Part shown: one piece after another, positions 28,200-35,206 of the stretch
Layout: every line of letters starts with the position of its first letter
Position numbering within the stretch: the first letter of the stretch is position 1
Source of the DNA: JAQUOA01 sp037443785
Lineage (GTDB): Bacteria > Bacteroidota > Ignavibacteria > UBA10030 > UBA8401
Length of the DNA: 35,206 bases
Assembly: GCA_037443785.1 (NCBI GenBank)
Contig: JBBINR010000034.1
Coordinates: forward strand, 1 to 35,206
Direction: 5' to 3'
Position numbers and translations under genes: made by a program
Notes under the pieces: model-generated
Told to the model about the DNA's origin: nothing
Databases searched by the model: none
The model's input: the letters and a program-made list of their open reading frames with translations, nothing else

Positions 28200-29462
28200 A
28201 TGGGTAAGCAGCACAAAGGGGATGATAAAGTTCGGTGTTCGTTCTGCGGACGCCGGCCCGAAGAAGTGACAAGCATTATTGCAGGTCCGGAAGTCTATAT
28301 CTGCGATATGTGTGTTGCTACATCGATGGATATCATCCGGAGCAATATCTCTTCGACGCGTACGCGCAAGATAAAGTCGAAAGGTATGCTGACACCGATG
28401 CAGATCAAAAGTGCATTGGACGAATATGTCATCGGGCAGGATGATGCAAAGAAATCGCTCGCCGTCGCTGTCTATAATCATTACAAGCGGATCGATTCGC
28501 AAGAACAGTTTTCATCTGATCCCGAAAATGTCGAGATCGAAAAGAGCAACATTCTTTTGATCGGTTCGACCGGAACGGGAAAAACTCTTCTTGCACAGAC
28601 GTTGGCGCGGATTCTCGACGTGCCGTTTGCCATTGCCGATGCAACAACGTTGACCGAAGCCGGTTATGTCGGCGATGATGTTGAAACGGTACTTGTTCAC
28701 CTCCTTCAAAATTCAGAATATAATGTAGAGCGTGCCGAACGCGGAATCGTCTACATCGATGAGATCGATAAGATTGCTCGAAAAAGCGACAGTGCATCGA
28801 TCACCCGTGATGTTTCCGGCGAAGGTGTTCAGCAGGCACTATTGAAAATTCTTGAAGGTACGATCGCCGGTGTCCCGCCGAAAGGCGGACGCAAGCATCC
28901 CGAACAAAGCTTGATCAACATCAATACAAAAAATATTTTGTTTATTTGCGGCGGCGCATTTGAAGGATTGGATAAGATCATTAACCGACGGACGCATCAA
29001 AATCCGATCGGGTTTGCGGCAACGATCAAAGGAAAATCCGACCTGACGCTTGACAGTACATTGAAACTCGTCGAACCGGACGACCTCTTAAAATTCGGAT
29101 TGATCCCGGAATTTATCGGGAGGCTTCCTGTCATTTCCACACTGCATTCTCTTAACGAAGAAGCATTGCTCAATATTCTGACTGAACCGCGTAATGCAAT
29201 ATTAAAGCAATTCAAAAAATTGTTCAAATTCGAAGGGGTTGACCTGGAATTTGAAGATGCCGCGTTGAAAGAAGTAGTGACCAAAGCGATCCAGCGCGGA
29301 ACCGGTGCCCGTGCATTGCGTGCTGTTGTAGAAGAGATTATGATGGATATTATGTACGAATTGCCGTCAAAATCGAACGTCACAAAATGCATTGTTACGA
29401 AAGATACGATTGAAAAGAAGAAAGAACCGATTTACGTTCTGGAAGAACGAAAGTCTGCATAA
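28200..29462 (+). CDS. clpX: ATP-dependent Clp protease ATPase subunit ClpX
   Basis: AAA+ unfoldase that recognises tagged substrates and feeds them to ClpP. It has 420 residues. The N-terminal zinc-binding domain uses Cys13, Cys16, Cys35 and Cys38. Walker A is GSTGTGKT (122-129), with Ser where Pro is usual. Walker B is YIDEID (185-190), and the pore loop GYVG lies near 155-158. Sensor and C-terminal sequences such as GLIPEFIGRLP and GTGARALRAVVE are typical. The start follows the clpP stop by two bases, and a strong hairpin terminator follows the gene. Confidence 0.97.
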   Translation: MGKQHKGDDKVRCSFCGRRPEEVTSIIAGPEVYICDMCVATSMDIIRSNISSTRTRKIKSKGMLTPMQIKSALDEYVIGQDDAKKSLAVAVYNHYKRIDSQEQFSSDPENVEIEKSNILLIGSTGTGKTLLAQTLARILDVPFAIADATTLTEAGYVGDDVETVLVHLLQNSEYNVERAERGIVYIDEIDKIARKSDSASITRDVSGEGVQQALLKILEGTIAGVPPKGGRKHPEQSLININTKNILFICGGAFEGLDKIINRRTHQNPIGFAATIKGKSDLTLDSTLKLVEPDDLLKFGLIPEFIGRLPVISTLHSLNEEALLNILTEPRNAILKQFKKLFKFEGVDLEFEDAALKEVVTKAIQRGTGARALRAVVEEIMMDIMYELPSKSNVTKCIVTKDTIEKKKEPIYVLEERKSA

Positions 29463-29482
29463 AACAAATTCACACTCAAAAT

Positions 29483-29511
29483 AAAAAATCCCGCTCAAGA
29501 CGGGATTTTTT
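29483..29511. terminator. bidirectional terminator between clpX and the next gene
   Basis: ATCCCG (29488-29493) pairs with CGGGAT (29501-29506) across a seven-base loop. A-rich and T-rich flanks extend the stem and give a T run on both strands. It lies between convergent genes and can serve both. Confidence 0.85.
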
Positions 29512-29528
29512 ATTTTTCAGCTCTCGAT

Positions 29529-29987
29529 TCAATCTGCCGCAGAAAATAACATTTTGAAGTAGCGGAAGCTTGAAAGAAATAGCCCCAATCCTATTCCGAG
29601 GTATACCGGCGAGATATACAGTTTTGGAATTGCCGAATGACGCAATGTAATTCCCAATCCCATCATGAAGATGACATTCAGATAACTTTTCCAAGACATG
29701 AATGCAAAGAGACACGGTTTTTCTTTCATCGCGTCAATACGTTTCAAATTCTTTTCAACAAGCTTGGAAAACCCGTAAAGGTAAATTGCCAGCCCGGCAA
29801 TAATTCCCGCAGCAGCAAAAATTAGTGCATTGAATTTTTGCGCCGCGAGAAGCCATTGAGACGCAAATGACACCAATATGACACCGGCTCCAATCCATAG
29901 TGCGCCGGCGAGAAAAACGAGTGCCGATTTATTACCGGTTGGTTTCATTCGGAGAAGAAAATTATGTGCCGAAGAATCGTTACTCAT
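29529..29987 (-). CDS. small four-helix membrane protein, unknown
   Basis: A 152-residue protein I do not recognise. Four hydrophobic segments are visible at about 21-47, 54-77, 92-115 and 123-147, joined by short loops, with the basic stretch KLVEKNLKRIDAMKEK between the second and third. The ATG overlaps the end of rsmE by eight bases, so it is co-transcribed and possibly coupled. Nothing in the sequence points to a function. Confidence 0.6.
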   Translation of the reverse strand: MSNDSSAHNFLLRMKPTGNKSALVFLAGALWIGAGVILVSFASQWLLAAQKFNALIFAAAGIIAGLAIYLYGFSKLVEKNLKRIDAMKEKPCLFAFMSWKSYLNVIFMMGLGITLRHSAIPKLYISPVYLGIGLGLFLSSFRYFKMLFSAAD

Positions 29988-30702
29988 TCCCTATCACCCA
30001 TCCCACAGACATGATCGCCGCAGTTTCAGTGCGTAGTCGTCTTCGTCCAAGCGAGACTTGCATGCAGCCGGCATGTTCAGCCTGAAGAATTTCATCTTCA
30101 GTAAATCCGCCTTCCGGGCCAATAATAACAAGCACGGAACGAGGCGGTTTGCGATGCTTCAATGCCTCGCCGATAAAGAGAATATGGTCAGTCCGTTCGT
30201 ACGGAATCAATTTCACATCGTAATGGTCAGAATCAGTGAGAACATCTTGAAGCGACATGGGAGAAAATATTTTTGGAAGGATGCATCTGCCGGCTTGTTT
30301 CATTGATGCAAGCGCGATGTTGTTCCATCGGTCTTCTTTCGACGAGCGGGCAATCGTTCGTATCGTCTGCAGCGGAATAAAATTCCTTACGCCGAGCTCC
30401 GTCCCTTTTTCGATAATCCAATCCATACGCGATGGATTTTTCAACTGCGCCACAGCAAGCGTTACGGCAATGTCCGGCTCGTGAAGATGGTGATGTTCGT
30501 ACACAATTTCACACTCAATTAAATCCACAGTCGCCAGGCGAATGACCGCTTCGTAGGCCTTCCCCGCCCCGTCAACAACCCATATATGATCGCCCGGCTG
30601 TTTTCGCAGCACACGCGAAATATGTTTCGCCTCATCGCCGACAATGGCAATGTTGTGGTCGATGATATGGTCGGAAGGTACGTAAAAAAAATCGTCAGAC
30701 AT
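29980..30702 (-). CDS. rsmE: 16S rRNA (uracil-1498-N3) methyltransferase
   Basis: SPOUT-class enzyme that methylates U1498 of 16S rRNA using S-adenosylmethionine. It has 240 residues. An N-terminal PUA-like domain contains HISRVLRKQPGD. The SPOUT domain holds EKGTELGV, IGPEGGF and the knot sequence LGRRRLRTETA near the C terminus, all typical of RsmE. The gene follows the Omp85-family gene by 27 bases and overlaps the small membrane protein gene. Confidence 0.95.
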   Translation of the reverse strand: MSDDFFYVPSDHIIDHNIAIVGDEAKHISRVLRKQPGDHIWVVDGAGKAYEAVIRLATVDLIECEIVYEHHHLHEPDIAVTLAVAQLKNPSRMDWIIEKGTELGVRNFIPLQTIRTIARSSKEDRWNNIALASMKQAGRCILPKIFSPMSLQDVLTDSDHYDVKLIPYERTDHILFIGEALKHRKPPRSVLVIIGPEGGFTEDEILQAEHAGCMQVSLGRRRLRTETAAIMSVGWVIGNE

Positions 30703-30729
30703 TGTTTATCACAGTTTACGAAATAAAAT

Positions 30730-32067
30730 TTATATCGATGCCCCGATATCTAAAATAATTTCTCCTTTGGAGAAGGGGGAACCGTAGGGGATTGCATATT
30801 CAATTCTGCCGACGGCACTGTAGGCAAGATTGATATGGAACCCAAAACCATACCCTGACCGAAATTTATTTATGGCAATGGGATCTTTGCGGTACCATGT
30901 GTTGCCGGCATCGGCAAAGATCGCCAAATTCAACGCGTACCGAATATCGCGGAATTGCTCAATCGGAATTTGTTCGATGCGAATGTAGCTCGGTTTGATA
31001 ATCGGGAAATGTAATTCAACGGTACTTCCCGCAATCTGTTCCCCTTCCAAAATTGTGCGGAAGTGTCCGCGAATCCGGTCGCCATAGCCAAAAAATGTGT
31101 GGCCGTAATTCGGAACGCTGCCTCCCGCGGCAATGCTTGTAAAGACTCGTCCCGCAAGAATCATATCATCAACAATAGGAATATACCGGCGAAAATCGAG
31201 ATTATACCGCTGATAATTGACAACGTTATCGAAAATTCCAACTTTAGAAATAGAAACGTTCAACAGTGTACCGAGACGCGGATAATCAGCGAGATCGCGC
31301 GTATCATAACGGTACGAACTAGTGAATGAAAAATAGTGGTCGTGGCCGGATGGAGCAAGGGTTCTTCCCGATCGATTATCGCTGACGTAGAGATTAAGAT
31401 ATTCAAGCGTTGTCGTCGTTGAAGAAAATAATGAATACCGTTTTCCGAGCGACATTTCAGCTCCCCATCGGCTTTCGTCAAAATTCGGACCGTTTTGAAG
31501 CGAGACAAGGGAGCGATTACGTTGTTCGGTATAATACACGCGGGTGGAAAAGAATATTTTTTTGTTCTGCCCGAAAAGCGGGTCGGCATATCCTAACGAA
31601 ATAAAGGGATCATATCCTGCCGCAAATTGCCCGTACACCAATACATTTTTACCGCCGACATTGTTGTGGATGAGTCCTGCGCCGTAAAAAATTTTGGAGA
31701 AGCTGTGATCCTTGATTCCAACAACCGGATACGGATAGAAAAACCATCGTTCATGCACTCGCACAATGATCGTTGCGCTTTGTTTTGTTTCCGGAACCAC
31801 GTCGATCTCAACTTTGGTGAAGAGCCGTAAACTGTAAATCCGTTCCTGGTCGAATTCAACGGCTTCATGGGTGATGATGTCGCCGCGATGAAGCGACATT
31901 TCATTCTCAATGATGTGTCTCTTGGTAATATCGTTTCCGATAATAATAACATCTTCAACGCTGTAAAGTGAATCGGGAAATGTCGATCCGGATGTGGTAT
32001 CGTGCTGCGCTGATGCCGTACCAATGCCGCCGATAAAGTAGAAAAAAAATAGGAAACGGGTTTTCAT
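30730..32067 (-). CDS. Omp85/BamA-superfamily outer membrane protein with one POTRA domain
   Basis: A 445-residue outer membrane protein. Residues 1-20 form a signal peptide (IGGIGTASAQ). One POTRA domain lies at about 36-107 (VEDVIIIGNDITKRHIIENEM, RLFTKVEIDVV). The rest is a beta-barrel with the strand pattern of Omp85 proteins, including the conserved RG motif of the barrel loop in RIRGHF (R333, G334). BamA itself usually has five POTRA domains, so this is a shorter relative, perhaps like TamA-type or bacterial patatin-associated barrels. Its cargo is unknown. A promoter-like sequence lies only six bases before the ATG, with no ribosome site. It probably forms a unit with rsmE. Confidence 0.82.
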   Translation of the reverse strand: MKTRFLFFFYFIGGIGTASAQHDTTSGSTFPDSLYSVEDVIIIGNDITKRHIIENEMSLHRGDIITHEAVEFDQERIYSLRLFTKVEIDVVPETKQSATIIVRVHERWFFYPYPVVGIKDHSFSKIFYGAGLIHNNVGGKNVLVYGQFAAGYDPFISLGYADPLFGQNKKIFFSTRVYYTEQRNRSLVSLQNGPNFDESRWGAEMSLGKRYSLFSSTTTTLEYLNLYVSDNRSGRTLAPSGHDHYFSFTSSYRYDTRDLADYPRLGTLLNVSISKVGIFDNVVNYQRYNLDFRRYIPIVDDMILAGRVFTSIAAGGSVPNYGHTFFGYGDRIRGHFRTILEGEQIAGSTVELHFPIIKPSYIRIEQIPIEQFRDIRYALNLAIFADAGNTWYRKDPIAINKFRSGYGFGFHINLAYSAVGRIEYAIPYGSPFSKGEIILDIGASI

Positions 32068-32073
32068 TGCAAA

Positions 32074-32101
32074 AATATACTCAGAACCGATACAAAATCA
32101 A
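32074..32101 (-). promoter_or_regulatory. candidate promoter very close to the Omp85 gene start
   Basis: Read on the minus strand: TTGATT (32096-32101), a 16-base spacer, TATATT (32074-32079). The -10 box ends six bases before the ATG at 32067, so a transcript from here would be leaderless or nearly so. Confidence 0.4.
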
Positions 32102-32134
32102 AAAAATCATCATGGCCGTTATTTAAAACTGAAA

Positions 32135-32231
32135 TGTCATTGCGAGGAATTCCGACGCGCTTCAATCGGAATGACGAAGCAATCTCCCGAGAGTTGAGGA
32201 TTGCTTCAGCACAAAACGCTTCGCAATGACA
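32135..32231. repeat. palindromic REP/MITE-like element
   Basis: The outer arms TGTCATTGCGA (32135-32145) and TCGCAATGACA (32221-32231) are perfect inverted repeats. The inner arms GAAGCAATC (32176-32184) and GATTGCTTC (32199-32207) pair as well. The 97-bp element has no coding capacity and has the form of a dispersed interspersed palindrome of the GTCATTGCGA/GAAGCAATC type. Only one copy lies in this window. Confidence 0.65.
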
Positions 32232-32241
32232 GTGTTGCTTC

Positions 32242-32646
32242 TTACATCAACGCACGGTGTTCGATGGCGATACAGCGATCCATCACAACGCCGAGTCCGG
32301 CGCGCTCAGCTTTTTTAGCAGCGGATTCATTCACGACGCCCAGCTGCATCCATACTGCTTTTGCACCGATTGCAATTGCTTCATCAATGACCGGCTCAAC
32401 TTCGTTGGGATTGCGGAAAATATCGACGAGATCAATTTTTTCAGGAATGCTCTTCAGATCGTGATAACATTTCTCTCCAAGCACTTCATCATATTTCGGA
32501 TTGACCGGAAAAACCTTGTATCCTTTCCGTATGAGGAATGCTGCGATCTCACCACTGTCGCGCCATGGTTTCGGTGATGCACCAACGACGGCGATGGTTT
32601 TTGTTTCAATTAAAAGTTTTTGTAATTCTTTGTCGGTAGTCAGCAT
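32242..32646 (-). CDS. CoA-binding domain protein (YccU-like)
   Basis: A 134-residue Rossmann-fold protein consisting of a single CoA-binding domain. It has the nucleotide-binding loop IAVVGASPKPWRDS, then VFPVNPKYDEVLGEKCYHDLKSIPE, VDIFRNPNEVEPVIDEA and VWMQLGVVNESA. These segments are typical of the CoA_binding_2 family. Members are thought to bind CoA or acyl-CoA, but the reaction is unknown. It stands between gcvP and a palindromic element, and is probably transcribed on its own or with gcvP. Confidence 0.88.
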   Translation of the reverse strand: MLTTDKELQKLLIETKTIAVVGASPKPWRDSGEIAAFLIRKGYKVFPVNPKYDEVLGEKCYHDLKSIPEKIDLVDIFRNPNEVEPVIDEAIAIGAKAVWMQLGVVNESAAKKAERAGLGVVMDRCIAIEHRALM

Positions 32647-32669
32647 AATAAAAATATGAAATATGAATA

Positions 32670-32717
32670 ATGAAGGATGAATTATTTTATTTTCATAATT
32701 CTTAATTCATCCTTCAT
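32670..32717 (-). terminator. long palindrome after gcvP, possible terminator
   Basis: ATGAAGGATGAATTA (32670-32684) pairs perfectly with TAATTCATCCTTCAT (32703-32717) over 15 bases with an 18-base loop. It starts 36 bases after the gcvP stop on the minus strand. The sequence beyond is T-rich but interrupted, so it may be a terminator or just a dispersed palindromic repeat. Confidence 0.45.
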
Positions 32718-32753
32718 ACTTTGCTTGTATCTTCGTTTGCGGTAATGACTCCC

Positions 32754-35206
32754 TTACATGTACGATTCAACCGGCGGGCAGGTGCAGATCAATTGCCTGT
32801 CTCCGAACGTATTGTTGATGCGCCCAACCGAAGGCCAGAACTTCCGTGCGCGAACCCACGCTGTCGGGAACGCCGCTTTCTCACGCGAGTATGAATGATG
32901 CCACTCGGCAACAATCACCGACGTCGATGTATGCGGTGCATTCTTCAAAACGTTATCGTCCTTCGGATAGTTTCCTTGCTCGATCTCTTCGATTTCTTTT
33001 TTAATATGGAACAACGCATCGCAAAAACGATCGAGTTCTTCTTTCGGTTCGCTCTCTGTCGGCTCGATCATCAGCGTTCCTGCAACAGGAAACGAAACGG
33101 TCGGCGCGTGGAATCCGTAATCCATCAAACGCTTCGCGATATCTTCTACTTCAACGCCGGCAGATGATTTGAACTTGCGCATATCAACGATCATTTCGTG
33201 CGCGCATCGTCCGTGTGTTCCGACATAAAGGATGTCAAAAACTTTTTCCAATCGTGATTTGATATAGTTCGCATTCAAGATTGAATACTTTGTTGCGTTC
33301 GTCAACCCATCTGCTCCCATCATTTTGATATACACGAACGAGATCAACAGTACGCTTGCGCTTCCCCACGGCGCTGATGAAACCGCCGTCATCGCTTCTT
33401 CCTCGCCAATCTCAACAACAGCATGACCCGGCAAGAACGGCACAAGATGTTCTGCAACGCAGATCGGTCCCATTCCCGGTCCGCCGCCGCCGTGCGGAAT
33501 CGCAAATGTTTTGTGCAGATTCAAATGACACACATCCGCACCGATCCGCGCCGGTGATGTTAATCCGACTTGCGCGTTCATGTTCGCGCCGTCCATGTAC
33601 ACCTGTCCGCCGTTCTTGTGAATGATCGAACACATTTCCTGAATGCTTTCTTCGAACACACCGTGCGTTGAAGGATATGTCACCATCAAGCACGCAAGTT
33701 CATTTTTGTGCTGTTCCGCTTTCGCTTTCAAATCAGCAACGTCGATATTTCCTTTATCATCGCACGCAACGACGACAACAGTCATTCCCGCCATCACCGC
33801 GCTTGCAGGATTTGTTCCGTGTGCCGAGGATGGAATAAGCGCAACGTGCCGGTTCGTTTGGTTCTTGTGTTTGAAATAATTCCGTATCGTCATCAATCCC
33901 GCATACTCGCCCTGCGCCCCCGCGTTCGGCTGAAGCGACACACCCGCGAATCCGGTGATTGCTTTTAGATCGTTTGAAAGTTCTTCGAAGATCTGCGCAT
34001 AGCCAAGCGTTTGTTCGCGCGGTGCAAAGGGATGCAGTGCGCCAAATTCCGGCATCGTAATCGGAAGCATTTCGGTCGTCGCATTCAATTTCATCGTGCA
34101 GGAACCAAGCGGGATCATCGAAAAATTCAGCGAGAGATCTTTCATCTCAAGTGAATGCATGTATCGAAGCATCTCATGTTCGGAATGATGCGAATTGAAC
34201 ACCGGATGCGTCATAAACGAACTGGTGCGGACAAATTTTTTGTCCCATTCCAATTGAAGATTCTTTGCAAGATCTGCAACGGAAGTTACTTTGCTTTTCG
34301 TCGAGGCAAAAATATTCAGAATTGTTTCGACATCTTTTAAAGTCGTCGTTTCATCAACAGAAATTCCGGTCGTTGCATCATCGATCATGCGGAAATTCAT
34401 CTGTGCACCGACACCGCGCGTGAGAATCGATTCCGTGGCCTTTTCGGTTTTGATTTTCAGCGTATCAAAATATGTTTCGTTCACTTGCTCGAAACCGATT
34501 TTCTTCAATCCGCGATCCAGCACTTTTGCAAGACCGTGAACGCGTTTTGCGATTTTCTTCAATCCGTCCGGTCCGTGATACACGCCGTACATGCTTGCCA
34601 TAATTGCAAGAAGCACCTGCGCCGTGCATATATTGCTCGTTGCTTTTTCACGGCGGATATGCTGTTCGCGCGTTTGCAGCGCCATGCGGTAAGCCTGATT
34701 TCCCTGCGCGTCAACTGAAACACCGATGATGCGACCCGGCATGCTTCGTTTGTATTCATCTTTCGTTGCAAGAAATGCTGCGTGCGGTCCGCCGAATCCC
34801 ATCGGAACACCGAATCGCTGCGTGCTTCCTACAACAACATCCGCTCCCAATTCGCCGGGAGGAGTCAGCAATGTTAATGATAGAACATCCGCCGCCATCA
34901 CAATGTATGTACCGTTCGCTTTTGCACGTGAAATAAATTCTGAATAATCGTGCACGGCACCATCGCCCGACGGATATTGAATCAGCGCACCGAAGATTTT
35001 TTCATCGAATACCATCTTGCGGTGGTCGCCGATCTTCAATTCTATTCCGAGCGGTGTCGCGCGCGTTTTCAGCACATCGATCGTCTGCGAGCGTCCGGCC
35101 GCACTCCAGTCAATGAAGTAGAGAGCGATGCGATGGCGATTGGCGTCGGTAATGTTCACGTCGATCGTGAAGCTGACGGTCGCATACCAGCAGCTGGCGA
35201 TCCGGT
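32754..35206 (-). CDS. gcvP: glycine dehydrogenase (decarboxylating), 5' part missing
   Basis: P-protein of the glycine cleavage system; it decarboxylates glycine with pyridoxal phosphate and passes the aminomethyl group to lipoylated H protein. Recognisable GcvP runs from TIDVLKTRATPLG (around 35084) to CTCPPVESYM at the stop. The PLP lysine is in LHKTFAIPHGGGGPGMGP, and both halves of the long single-chain form are present. A complete enzyme has about 950 residues; some 180 N-terminal residues are absent. Upstream of about 35085 the frame stays open to the window edge but the sequence is unlike GcvP (see the separate entry). The GTG at 35159 is therefore not a real gcvP start. The true H protein is not in this window, and the two GcvH-like proteins lack lipoyl-lysine. 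Confidence 0.93.
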   Translation of the reverse strand, partial: RIASCWYATVSFTIDVNITDANRHRIALYFIDWSAAGRSQTIDVLKTRATPLGIELKIGDHRKMVFDEKIFGALIQYPSGDGAVHDYSEFISRAKANGTYIVMAADVLSLTLLTPPGELGADVVVGSTQRFGVPMGFGGPHAAFLATKDEYKRSMPGRIIGVSVDAQGNQAYRMALQTREQHIRREKATSNICTAQVLLAIMASMYGVYHGPDGLKKIAKRVHGLAKVLDRGLKKIGFEQVNETYFDTLKIKTEKATESILTRGVGAQMNFRMIDDATTGISVDETTTLKDVETILNIFASTKSKVTSVADLAKNLQLEWDKKFVRTSSFMTHPVFNSHHSEHEMLRYMHSLEMKDLSLNFSMIPLGSCTMKLNATTEMLPITMPEFGALHPFAPREQTLGYAQIFEELSNDLKAITGFAGVSLQPNAGAQGEYAGLMTIRNYFKHKNQTNRHVALIPSSAHGTNPASAVMAGMTVVVVACDDKGNIDVADLKAKAEQHKNELACLMVTYPSTHGVFEESIQEMCSIIHKNGGQVYMDGANMNAQVGLTSPARIGADVCHLNLHKTFAIPHGGGGPGMGPICVAEHLVPFLPGHAVVEIGEEEAMTAVSSAPWGSASVLLISFVYIKMMGADGLTNATKYSILNANYIKSRLEKVFDILYVGTHGRCAHEMIVDMRKFKSSAGVEVEDIAKRLMDYGFHAPTVSFPVAGTLMIEPTESEPKEELDRFCDALFHIKKEIEEIEQGNYPKDDNVLKNAPHTSTSVIVAEWHHSYSREKAAFPTAWVRARKFWPSVGRINNTFGDRQLICTCPPVESYM
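35085..35206 (-). other. foreign-looking segment fused in frame to gcvP (likely misjoin)
   Basis: In the gcvP frame this codes for RIASCWYATVSF, TIDVNITDANRHRIALYF and IDWSAAGRSQ before GcvP sequence resumes at TIDVLKTRA. That pattern resembles the beta-sandwich repeats of extracellular or sugar-binding proteins (FTIDVNLTDG...LYFLDWD...R), not the N-terminal half of GcvP. The stretch also looks richer in GC. The junction lies where both sequences can share TIDV. A chimeric assembly end is the simplest reading; a real fusion is less likely. Confidence 0.6.

Overview
The window reads as a piece of a Gram-negative chromosome from the FCB group, most likely an Ignavibacteria/Chlorobi/Kryptonia-like lineage rather than a classical Bacteroidia. 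The support is the general look of the 16S rRNA, a Kdo transferase and an Omp85 protein (outer membrane with LPS), clear Shine-Dalgarno sites before many genes, and tandem rRNA promoters of the classical TTGACA-N17-TATATT type instead of the Bacteroidia type. The taxonomic placement is inference.

Left (1-5145): an rRNA operon on the minus strand, in the order 16S, tRNA-Ile(GAT), tRNA-Ala(TGC), 23S. The 23S gene is cut by the window start. The operon has two consensus promoters, boxA-like sites in the leader and in the spacer, and a perfect 17-bp 16S processing stem. Next (5146-13519): waaA-priA (overlapping by ATGA), a Yip1-like membrane protein, tmk, a single-domain response regulator and a three-PAS hybrid histidine kinase.

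Middle (13520-16672): an accessory strip. Three small genes, all on the minus strand (two lipoprotein-like, one SnoaL/NTF2-like), are separated by 190-204 bp elements that look like integron attC sites, with half-sites at both ends. It resembles a cassette cluster without an integrase.

Centre (16673-23935): a seven-gene minus-strand operon and the most interesting part. A well-matched sigma54 promoter precedes a membrane-anchored GcvH-like protein, a HybA-like ferredoxin without a Tat signal, a HybB/NrfD-like membrane subunit, a second GcvH-like protein with an extra Cys cluster, a histidine kinase with haem c motifs in its sensor, an NtrC-type sigma54 activator, and an archaemetzincin. Both GcvH-like domains lack the lipoyl-lysine, and no hydrogenase or molybdoenzyme catalytic subunit is present. 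I infer a membrane redox module that is sensed and positively autoregulated by its own two-component system.

Right (24219-35206): a DUF4440-like protein coupled to an M14 carboxypeptidase, then tig-clpP-clpX on the plus strand, and on the minus strand a small membrane protein, rsmE, an Omp85 protein, a CoA-binding protein and gcvP. The last ~130 bases, at the 5' end of gcvP, do not look like GcvP at all. They look like part of an extracellular repeat protein from another source, so the window end is probably a misjoin or a true fusion.
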